From: Chloroflexota bacterium
GTDB taxonomy: Bacteria; Chloroflexota; Limnocylindria; Limnocylindrales; CSP1-4
Reading direction: 5' to 3'
Assembly: GCA_021789355.1 (NCBI GenBank)
Contig: JAJYJR010000055.1
Coordinates: 1,315-16,420, forward strand
Length of the DNA stretch: 15,106 nucleotides
Below the pieces are notes generated by a model. That model was not told the origin of the DNA. It did not search any database and saw only the letters and a program-made list of their open reading frames with translations. Position 1 is the first letter of the stretch. Each line of letters starts with the position of its first letter. Shown one piece after another: positions 1-7,012 of this stretch. The position numbers were made by a program, and so were the translations under genes.

Positions 1-23
1 ATACTCGTCGGGCTCGCGCGGCC

Positions 24-1663
<1,640 letters not shown>

Positions 1664-1667
<4 letters not shown>

Positions 1668-1912
1668 GCGATCTCCTCGTCGGTCGCGCTGTCCGCGTCA
1701 CCCTCGACGGCGGCATTCGCGTCAATCCGTTGGATGCCCAGGCGCCGTTCTTCGGCACGCCGTCGCTCGATGGATCGGATGGCCACCACAAGCGCGACCA
1801 CGATCGGATCCCCGACGAGGTACACGCTCGCACCAGTCGACTGGTTCGTCTCGGTGCAGTTGTGCTGCGGTTCGATCCCGGCGGTCATGCGGCGTGCACG
1901 TGCTGCTGTCAT
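1664..1912 (-). CDS. small hydrophobic protein of unknown function upstream of the recombinase
   Basis: An open frame ends with TGA inside the recombinase ATG (ATGA, 4-nt overlap), so its translation is probably coupled to that of the recombinase. The frame opens at TTG 1969, but ATGs at 1927, 1912 and 1888 are also possible. The 1912 start is chosen because GGGA lies 5 nt upstream; this gives 82 residues. A hydrophobic run (LVGDPIVVALVVAI) could be a short membrane segment and is followed by a strongly charged helix rich in Arg and Glu and an acidic tail. I recognise no family. It might be an excisionase-like accessory by position only, and nothing in the residues shows a DNA-binding fold. 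The start is uncertain. Confidence 0.5.
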
Positions 1913-1941
1913 CTGCATCCCGGACATCGGGAAGCTGATGC

Positions 1942-1969
1942 ACTCTGTGCAGGACCGTCCCGCTGTCAA
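1942..1969 (-). promoter_or_regulatory. weak candidate promoter for the small ORF-recombinase pair
   Basis: On the minus strand a perfect TTGACA (1964-1969) is followed 16 nt later by CAGAGT (1942-1947), which matches only 3 of 6 positions of the -10 consensus. If used, it would let the recombinase pair be expressed apart from the rest of the cluster. The -10 is poor. Confidence 0.22.
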
Positions 1970-2023
1970 GGGCGCCTGGAGGCGAGATCCGTGGCCTGGA
2001 AAGGCGGCGGCGATGACACCGGA

Positions 2024-2485
2024 TCAACATCGGCCGTGCTGCTCCGCCCACAACATGAACACGGTGCCGCCCACGAGCACGCTGACCGTCAGTGGCAAGT
2101 CCCCGGTTGCCATTGACGCGAAGATCCCGCCGATCAGGGCTCCGAAGATCGCGCGGAGCGTACGCCAAGACGGACGCGGGAGAGACAGCGGGTCCGGCGC
2201 AACGACCCGGCGCGGCGGCCGTTCGGCAGGGTCAGCTCTCGCCTCACTGATTCGTCGGGCGTTTCGTCCCCGAAGCTCGGCGTAGGCGACGTTGAGGCGA
2301 GCCGTCGCGCGAGTCCTGTGGACTCGGTCCGCCTCCGAGGTTGCGTGATCCGGATGGCACTCTCGGATCCGTTTCCGATAGGCGGCGTGCACCTCGGTCT
2401 GCGACGCACCCGTGCGGAGTCCCAGTTGCGCATACAGACCGTCCAGCGATCGTCCGCGATCTTCCGCGACCGTCGTCACGGGCAC
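2024..2485 (-). CDS. J-domain protein with C-terminal membrane hairpin
   Basis: A 153-residue protein with a J domain at residues 14-75: a helix I/II region (LYAQLGLRTGASQTEVHAAY, then basic residues) leads to the diagnostic HPD tripeptide at 44-46, then a helix-III-like segment. J domains stimulate the ATPase of DnaK/Hsp70. There is no Gly/Phe region, zinc finger or DnaJ C-terminal substrate domain, so this is not the housekeeping DnaJ. Two hydrophobic spans (about 109-126 and 130-147) are joined by a short turn, which suggests a membrane anchor with the J domain probably in the cytoplasm. The start is GTG without a clear ribosome binding site; a second GTG two codons later is possible. It follows the 77-residue gene by 40 nt. 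The partner chaperone and client are unknown. Confidence 0.85.
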   Translation of the reverse strand: MPVTTVAEDRGRSLDGLYAQLGLRTGASQTEVHAAYRKRIRECHPDHATSEADRVHRTRATARLNVAYAELRGRNARRISEARADPAERPPRRVVAPDPLSLPRPSWRTLRAIFGALIGGIFASMATGDLPLTVSVLVGGTVFMLWAEQHGRC

Positions 2486-2525
2486 GCGACCCGACCGGTG
2501 GGGCCGGTGCCGGCGTACCCGCGCC

Positions 2526-2759
2526 TCACTGGACGGGCTCCGCTCTCCCGCTCGCAGCGTCCCAGGCTGCCGTCGCTCGGGGCACCGGCCAGCGCGGGTC
2601 GATCGAGATCGGAATGCGCACCACGGCCCCGACCAGTCCGTAGCGGTGCGCCGCCAACAGCGCGACCAGGATCGCGTCGGGGAGGGCAGCGTAGGCGGGG
2701 CCCGCCCAGCACACCCTGCCGGTCCCGTCCTTCGCGACCGGCTGATACAGCTCGTGCAC
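2526..2759 (-). CDS. small protein of unknown function (77 aa)
   Basis: GTG starts 3 nt after the stop of the preceding 60-residue gene, which argues for translational coupling. The product is short, with an alanine/leucine-rich amphipathic middle (residues about 22-47) and a proline- and tryptophan-containing C-terminal half. I recognise no motif. Support rests on spacing, strand and an open frame within a compact cluster. An overlapping minus-strand frame of 168 codons covers the same stretch but is low-complexity Arg/Gly/Pro and looks like a shadow. Confidence 0.5.
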   Translation of the reverse strand: MHELYQPVAKDGTGRVCWAGPAYAALPDAILVALLAAHRYGLVGAVVRIPISIDPRWPVPRATAAWDAASGRAEPVQ

Positions 2760-2762
2760 GGC

Positions 2763-2945
2763 TCACCGGACCTCGCGTTTGACGAGCCTGCCCGCCTGAT
2801 CGAGCGTGTCGACGATCGTGAGGCTGTTGCCGTCCTGGTCGGCGATGACCCAGTACCGCTGCGTGGCGCGGTGCTCGTGCCGGGGAAGCAGACCCCACAC
2901 CCACGCCATGATCACGAGCCCCACGAGCATCCCGAGTGCCGCCAT
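2763..2945 (-). CDS. small single-span membrane protein (60 aa)
   Basis: The frame is longer upstream, but the ATG at 2945 follows a near-perfect Shine-Dalgarno sequence (GGAGGT, 5-nt spacing), which fixes the start. Residues 2-20 (MAALGMLVGLVIMAWVWGLL) form one transmembrane segment. The remaining 40 residues are polar and may form a small beta-rich domain (YWVIADQDGNSLTIVDTLDQ). It lies 136 nt after the AAA_25 ATPase gene and 3 nt before the 77-residue gene. I recognise no family. Confidence 0.62.
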   Translation of the reverse strand: MAALGMLVGLVIMAWVWGLLPRHEHRATQRYWVIADQDGNSLTIVDTLDQAGRLVKREVR

Positions 2946-3081
2946 GGCGCACCTCCGTTCGCGTCGACGCTTGCGTACCCACGACGCGCGCGTCAATAGG
3001 ACGTACGAGTACGCGCGCAGGCCGACCGGCAGGATGCGCGCCAGCTGGCTGGCACCCAGCTCGTTCGGCAGGGGAACGCGG

Positions 3082-4089
3082 CTACGCGGGGCGGAACCGA
3101 GGGGCGTTGCCCGGCCCCACGCGCACGAGGTTGCCGGAGGAGACGGCGGCCAGCAACGCGCGGCGGGCCGTCTCGTCGCTGCAATCGAGCGCCGCAGCCA
3201 GGGCCCGCGTGGTGAGCCCGCTGTCCGGGGTGGCGTCGATGGCCGCCGCCGCGAGCGCCTGCAGCTCCGTCGCGCCGATGCCCCCGGGCAGTCGGGTCTC
3301 GCCCGACCCCGCCGCTGTCGGGGCGGAGACGACGTCGAACGACCCAGCGTCGCCGTCGAAGGCGAACTCGATGACGCCGCCCTCCGCGTCGCGCACGTCA
3401 CAGGCGATGCGTCCGCGGGTGCCACGGCGGGTGAGGATGAGGTTGGCATCGGTGGAGGAGGTGACGACGCCCGAGCCGCGCGCCGCGACACTCGCCGAGG
3501 CGGTGCCCTCGGCATGCTTGGCGGTGTGGTGGATCAACAGCACCGCGGTCCGGCACGCCTCGATGATGTCCTGGATGCCCGACATCACCGGTTGCATCTG
3601 CCAGCTCTTGTCTTCCTGCGCGCCGTGCAGCCGGATGAGTGGGTCGAGCACCACCAGCACGGGGTGGATGCGCTCGATCTGCGCGTAGAGCAGCTGGAGC
3701 GACGCTGCGTCATCGAGGCGGACCTTCTGGCGGACGATCAGGTGCACCTCGGCGGTCGGCCCACGGCGGGCGCAGATACGGCGATACCGCTCGGCGGTGC
3801 CGGCGCGTACGCCTTCTTCCAGCACGTAGACCACCGGGCCGGGCGCGGCGGCCCGGCCCAGGAACGGCTGCCCGAGCGCGATCGCCACGGAGAGATCCTG
3901 GGCGAGGTAGGTCTTCAGGGACTTGGGCGCACCCGCCAGCACCGCCAGTCCCTCGCGCGGAATCAGGTCCTCGACGAGCCAGCGGACGGGGTCGTGGATG
4001 GTCGCGAGGAAGGTATCGAGGTCGACGCAGTAGGGGATGGGTTCTTCGGGCACGACAGGACGTCTCCACCGCCCCTGCGCCGACGTCAT
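3082..4089 (-). CDS. RepA-like AAA_25 ATPase with C-terminal winged helix
   Basis: A 335-residue RecA-fold ATPase. Walker A is GAPKSLKT (53-60), in the PKS-x-KT form usual for this family. A glutamate pair (E91-E92, after VVYVL) sits where the catalytic acid is expected. Walker B is VLVVLDP (144-150), followed by a LLIHH sensor-like strand (184-188). The C-terminal region (about 273-332) reads as a winged helix with a TTRALAAALDCSDETARR helix pair. Relatives are plasmid, phage and island proteins resembling hexameric RepA helicases or helicase loaders, so a role in element replication is the default; some relatives are of unknown function. No primase, relaxase or origin is seen beside it. A TTGACG/CATAAC promoter lies about 50 nt upstream. 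The ATG lacks a clear ribosome binding site. Confidence 0.88.
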   Translation of the reverse strand: MTSAQGRWRRPVVPEEPIPYCVDLDTFLATIHDPVRWLVEDLIPREGLAVLAGAPKSLKTYLAQDLSVAIALGQPFLGRAAAPGPVVYVLEEGVRAGTAERYRRICARRGPTAEVHLIVRQKVRLDDAASLQLLYAQIERIHPVLVVLDPLIRLHGAQEDKSWQMQPVMSGIQDIIEACRTAVLLIHHTAKHAEGTASASVAARGSGVVTSSTDANLILTRRGTRGRIACDVRDAEGGVIEFAFDGDAGSFDVVSAPTAAGSGETRLPGGIGATELQALAAAAIDATPDSGLTTRALAAALDCSDETARRALLAAVSSGNLVRVGPGNAPRFRPA

Positions 4090-4136
4090 CGTAACCGCGG
4101 CGATCAGACCGGAGGCGGTTGCCGCCCTGACGCTAG

Positions 4137-4165
4137 GTTATGGGAAGAAATGCCGACCTCGTCAA
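4137..4165 (-). promoter_or_regulatory. candidate sigma70-type promoter of the AAA_25 ATPase gene
   Basis: On the minus strand TTGACG (4160-4165) and CATAAC (4137-4142) are separated by exactly 17 nt, in an unusually A/T-rich patch. Transcription would begin near 4130. The short leader begins almost at once with a GGCGG/CCGCC hairpin (4114-4126, 3-nt loop). The 235-bp gap 4090-4324 holds nothing else that I can support; a 66-codon frame from about 4304 lacks a ribosome binding site. Confidence 0.5.
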
Positions 4166-4324
4166 GCCCCGCCGCCGGCCTCCGCTCGTAGTTGGGAGGC
4201 GATCCGTGTCGATGCACCTCGAGGGCGAGTGGTCGACCCACAGAACACCACGGGGACATGCCGGCGAGCGCAACCGTCGCGCGGGAGCCTGGAGGCTGGC
4301 CCATGTCCGCCCGTTGGGTCGCCG

Positions 4325-4630
4325 TCAGCGCCCGGGTCCGGGCGGCCGATCGCGGGGGGTTCCGCCACCGGCTCCGGTCCCCTGTCGCGGCGCGTAGAGC
4401 CGTGACAGCAGATCGTCGCGATCGGCGGCAGACAGGCGCGCAGAGTCGGCGAGGATCGCGTCGGTCAGCTTGCGCCGCGTCTCGAGGGCCGCCGCCCGCT
4501 GCGTCGCGGCCCGCTCCTGGTCCGCCGCCGCGCGGCGGTTCTGCGCCGCGGTCCCCGATTCGCCCGACGAGAGGATCCAGAGCAGACGGAACAGGCCGAC
4601 CAAGACGAGCAACGGGACCATGCCGTTCAT
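4325..4630 (-). CDS. small membrane-anchored protein with charged helical domain (101 aa)
   Basis: ATG at 4630 overlaps the preceding stop as ATGA, and G-rich ribosome binding sequence lies just upstream. Residues 4-21 (MVPLLVLVGLFRLLWILS) form an N-terminal transmembrane segment. Residues 27-75 are a strongly charged Ala/Arg/Glu-rich helix likely to form a coiled coil, and the last 20 residues are a Gly/Pro/Arg tail. The layout is that of a bitopic protein with a cytoplasmic coiled coil. It is translationally coupled to the zinc-ribbon protein gene, so the two products may act together. I recognise no family. Confidence 0.66.
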   Translation of the reverse strand: MNGMVPLLVLVGLFRLLWILSSGESGTAAQNRRAAADQERAATQRAAALETRRKLTDAILADSARLSAADRDDLLSRLYAPRQGTGAGGGTPRDRPPGPGR

Positions 4631-5046
4631 CGTCGCCCCCATCCCCTGGGACGCGCACTCGTACCCGCCCCAGCCACCGCGTCGCCTCTGGGACCCGGCG
4701 TCAAGGGCCGTCGGGGGAAGCGGATGGTGATGCTCGACGGACCGGCGCCGCTGCGGACATCCACGAGCGCGAGCCCGAGAGGGCGGTCCTCGGGCGGCAC
4801 ATACAGCCGCACTGGATCGGGCACCTGCAGTCCGAACCGCGCCCGGGCGAGGGCCGCCACGTCCCGCTCGACTTCCGCTTGGTCCATCGCCCGACCCGGG
4901 GCGGCGATCTGACCCTCCCAGATCCACAGGCCGCACTCATTACATTCGAGATCGTCGCCCACCGGATCGGGCATCCAACTGACCATGCCGGTCCAGCTCG
5001 GACACCCGCAGGCGGGGCACGCGATCGGCCAGGCCACGTACCTCAT
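4627..5046 (-). CDS. zinc-ribbon protein of unknown function (139 aa)
   Basis: Two Cys pairs, C10-x2-C13 and C35-x2-C38, 21 residues apart, form a zinc ribbon at the N-terminus (CPACGCPSW and ECNECGLWIWEG). The middle (about 52-100) looks alpha/beta, and the C-terminal 30 residues are Pro/Gly/Arg-rich and probably disordered. An ATG four codons upstream (5058) is rejected because it lies inside the Shine-Dalgarno sequence (GGAGG, 5-nt spacing) of the ATG at 5046. This is the first gene of the minus-strand cluster, behind a TTGACA promoter candidate with a palindrome in its spacer. A DNA-, RNA- or protein-binding adaptor is possible, but the sequence does not decide. Confidence 0.7.
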   Translation of the reverse strand: MRYVAWPIACPACGCPSWTGMVSWMPDPVGDDLECNECGLWIWEGQIAAPGRAMDQAEVERDVAALARARFGLQVPDPVRLYVPPEDRPLGLALVDVRSGAGPSSITIRFPRRPLTPGPRGDAVAGAGTSARPRGWGRR

Positions 5047-5093
5047 ATCAGCCTCCATCCAGTGCCGGCAGCTCGGGGCGCGCCGGATGCAGG

Positions 5094-5122
5094 GGTATCG
5101 GTCGAGTCGTCGACCCTGTCAA
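5094..5122 (-). promoter_or_regulatory. candidate promoter of the zinc-ribbon gene cluster
   Basis: On the minus strand a perfect TTGACA (5117-5122) is followed after 17 nt by GATACC (5094-5099), a 3-of-6 match to the -10 element. It lies about 50 nt upstream of the chosen start at 5046. The spacer is filled by a palindrome, which suggests control by a repressor. Confidence 0.48.
5100..5115. promoter_or_regulatory. operator-like palindrome in the promoter spacer
   Basis: GGTCGA-GTCG-TCGACC is a perfect 6-bp inverted repeat with a 4-bp centre lying exactly between the -35 and -10 elements. A dimeric repressor bound here would block RNA polymerase. No obvious cognate regulator gene is in the window. 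Confidence 0.42.
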
Positions 5123-5128
5123 AGAAAC

Positions 5129-5142
5129 CGCACGTCCGTGCG
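5129..5142. promoter_or_regulatory. second operator-like palindrome
   Basis: CGCACG-TC-CGTGCG is a perfect 6-bp inverted repeat with a 2-bp centre, 7 bp upstream of the TTGACA element. It differs in sequence from the palindrome at 5100-5115, so if both are functional they may bind different proteins. Confidence 0.33.
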
Positions 5143-5183
5143 TGACTGGCTTGTGTGATCTCGCTGGCCAGCACGGTCGCGAA

Positions 5184-5229
5184 TCCACACCACACCACGG
5201 ACCCCTGGGGGAGGGAGGCGTGGTGTGGA
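5184..5229. repeat. GT/AC-rich inverted repeat with two pairing registers
   Basis: TCCACACCAC (5184-5193) is complementary to GTGGTGTGGA (5220-5229), and an overlapping register pairs CCACACCACG (5190-5199) with CGTGGTGTGG (5219-5228) around a 19-nt loop containing a CCCCTGGGGG core. The left arm is itself a short tandem repeat (CCACA-type units), which creates the two registers. It lies in the divergent intergenic region about 110 bp upstream of the plus-strand gene. It could be a regulatory hairpin or a protein-binding site. Confidence 0.5.
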
Positions 5230-5339
5230 CTTGCGGAGCCGACGCGCGCGCGCGGCGCCAGCCCCTTGACGGCGTCACGACTCCGACAACACTCCCGTCG
5301 CGGAGTTGGGGTTGTTGAACTGGGGCTGAGGTGGACCGA

Positions 5340-6062
5340 GTGGCTGCGACACGTGCGAGGGCCGACTTGCGCCGGCGGGCGGCGGCTCCCCTGCCAGTGC
5401 TGCGTCCCCTCAGGGTCACGCTGCGGGCCGTCTGGTCGCGGCTTCGACGCCACTGGACCCTGGCCCGCGGCCTCTACGTCGCGGTGCTCGCGCTCGACGT
5501 GGGGCTCTCCATGTTGCGGTCGACGTGGTACGACGTCGCATTGCTCTGCTGGCTCGCCGGCGGAGGACTGGCCATCGGGGTGTCCGCGATCGCCGAGGCA
5601 GATCGACTCGCCCGCGAGCGGGCGCACGCCCTGTGTCCCACGCCGCTCGTGGGAGGTTATCGACTGGCCGCCCCGCCGGGGGAGGTGGCCCCCGACGTCC
5701 TGCTGGCCCTGGACCTCGTCGAGTACCTCTACGCCCACGCCGTGCGCGTCGAGCGATCAGTCCGTGGGCGTCGTCGAGCGACCCGGTCGACCTACGCGGT
5801 CCCCCTCCGAACGCTATGTCGGCAGTGGGCCGCCGAGCGGGGACTGCCAATCCGACGGGGCGACCGGACCGGCCACGTGCTCCTCGAGAGCGGCGTCATC
5901 CACGTTGTGACCATCTCGCAGGCCCGCGCCTGGAGGCTCGCCAGCCCGACCGCCGAGTCCGCGATCAAGACGCTCGAGCTTGCCACTGGGCAAACCCTCG
6001 TCCGGTGGGATCTCGGGCGCTGCGTGCCCGAGATGACCGAAGTCACTCGACGGGCGCCGTGA
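5340..6062 (+). CDS. two-span membrane protein of unknown function
   Basis: The only convincing plus-strand protein gene here. The GTG at 5340 is preferred because GAGGTGG sits 5 nt upstream; the in-frame GTG at 5331 would add three residues. The N-terminal 40 residues are very basic. Two hydrophobic spans follow (about 43-59, LARGLYVAVLALDVGLS region, and 65-85), giving a hairpin with both ends on one side, presumably the cytoplasm. The C-terminal 150 residues form a soluble domain (acidic helix LLALDLVEYLYAHAV, then an Arg-rich stretch and an alpha/beta part). I recognise no family. It is transcribed away from the zinc-ribbon cluster across a palindrome-rich intergenic region, so it may be co-regulated with that cluster. 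Confidence 0.7.
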   Translation: MAATRARADLRRRAAAPLPVLRPLRVTLRAVWSRLRRHWTLARGLYVAVLALDVGLSMLRSTWYDVALLCWLAGGGLAIGVSAIAEADRLARERAHALCPTPLVGGYRLAAPPGEVAPDVLLALDLVEYLYAHAVRVERSVRGRRRATRSTYAVPLRTLCRQWAAERGLPIRRGDRTGHVLLESGVIHVVTISQARAWRLASPTAESAIKTLELATGQTLVRWDLGRCVPEMTEVTRRAP

Positions 6063-6135
6063 GATGAGCCATGTCCGCGCATACGACCGTCAGCGCGCGA
6101 GGGCACGCTCCGGCACGCGGGCCGCGAGCGGGCCG

Positions 6136-6333
6136 CTACAGCTTGCGAACGCGTGGGCGGCTCAGGCGAGGTTCCCAGGGCCAACCCGGCAGTGCTTCAA
6201 GCAGAGCAGCACTCTCGGGACAGAGCCGTCCACGCCGATGCGCGGTCCGCTGCTTCGCGCACCACTTGCCGAGCGCGAAGCAGCGCACGTCGTCGAGGGT
6301 GGGGTGCGCCTTCGTGTCCTCGACGTCGACCAC
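6136..6333 (-). pseudogene. helicase-associated (HA) repeat fragment
   Basis: The frame ending at TAG 6136-6138 holds one clear HA-type repeat: LGKWCAKQRTAHRRGRL, then CPESAALLEALPGWPWEP. This matches the pattern LG-x-W-x2-QR-x5-G-x-L-x14-LPGW-x-W. In known proteins such repeats occur in tandem behind a DEAD/DEAH helicase or in long HA-only proteins; here there is one repeat and a short basic tail. The frame stays open upstream to 6420, but that part is low-complexity. No start with a ribosome binding site is seen (GTG 6333 is used only as a boundary). A decayed remnant is the simplest reading; a very small intact HA protein is the alternative. Confidence 0.5.
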
Positions 6334-6453
6334 GAGCAGGGAATGAGGGGGAGATGCGGCCCCTGACGCGGGCCGAGGCGCTCTTGGAGGCCGGCCACTT
6401 CCGGACCATCCGGAGCTCACAGGCGCCCGACATGGTGCCGCGGTTGGTGGCGA

Positions 6454-6576
6454 CGCTCAACTCGCCAGCCGCTCTTGGCGGCCGCGGCTCCATCCACGCT
6501 GATGCTGCGGGTAGGGGCAGAGCCCCACGCCCAGATTCATCCACAGGCACGGATGCTTGCGGACGGGGCGGGGCAT
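6454..6576 (-). CDS. possible 40-residue protein
   Basis: An ATG at 6576 follows a strong Shine-Dalgarno sequence (GAGGAGA, 7-nt spacing) and opens a 40-codon frame ending in TGA. The peptide is basic, with two cysteines and several aromatic residues (KHPCLWMNLGVGLCPYPQHQ). I recognise no family. The support is the ribosome binding site alone; it may be the surviving start of a decayed gene, since the HA fragment lies just downstream in another frame. Confidence 0.28.
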
Positions 6577-6638
6577 CGGCGTCTCTCCTCGAACGTCCGC
6601 TCGGATCGTCCGAGGCACGATGCGATACCCGATCTACC

Positions 6639-7007
6639 TCACGTCGGGCGCCCTGGCAGCCTCTCCGTCAGGTCGATCAAGGACTCCGAAACAGCTGATT
6701 GGAGCGAAATCCGCATTGCCAGCGAACCGAAGCGGATCTCGGCGCGGACCAGGTTCCGGAACAGCGCCGTCGGCGCGTGTTCGTTCGTCGAGATCGCGAC
6801 GACGGGGGCAACCGCCTCGAGCCAGCGGCGAAGGTCGAACGTCTCGAGGACCTCGGCGGTCACGTACAGGCCGAGGTCCAGGTCCGAGAACTCGTCCGCC
6901 GTCCCGGTCGCGAATTAGCCCATGACGAAGAGACAGACGACCTCGGGCGATACTTCGGCACGGGTCCGGATGCGGTTGAGCAGCAGCGCCTGCGGCAATA
7001 CAGCCAT
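6639..7007 (-). pseudogene. nucleotidyltransferase gene with in-frame stop
   Basis: The frame from ATG 7007 encodes about 30 residues ending in VVCLFVMG, then TAA (6915-6917), then continues in the same frame as FATGTADEFSDLDLGLYV for about 90 residues. The combined sequence fits the pol-beta-type nucleotidyltransferase motif hG-S-x(10)-D-x-D. The stop replaces the conserved serine, and one change (TCA to TAA) explains it. The later part (TALFRNLVRAEIRFG, then SESLIDLTERL) resembles aminoglycoside-adenylyltransferase-like proteins but ends short, at about 122 codons. ATG 7007 begins 5 nt after the GH31 stop and has no clear ribosome binding site. A sequencing error is possible but would not explain the short C-terminus. 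Confidence 0.72.
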
Positions 7008-7012
7008 GACCG

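Noticed and set aside
2626..2635. 10-bp match (GCCCCGACCA) to the tRNA-Pro 3' end, considered as a second attachment site
   Set aside because: It lies inside the 77-residue ORF, extends no further into the T arm, and a match of this length is not surprising in G+C-rich DNA.
2806..4191. Plus-strand open frame of 461 codons
   Set aside because: It is antisense to the AAA_25 ATPase, whose Walker motifs show the minus strand is the coding one; the plus-strand product has no recognisable fold pattern.
5262..5295. TTGACG-like sequence as a promoter for the plus-strand membrane protein gene
   Set aside because: The -10 position matches the consensus at only 3 sites, so it is not separable from chance.
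6354..6698. Plus-strand frame beginning MRPLTRAEALLEAGHF
   Set aside because: No spaced ribosome binding site, low-complexity later half, and it overlaps the minus-strand nucleotidyltransferase remnant.
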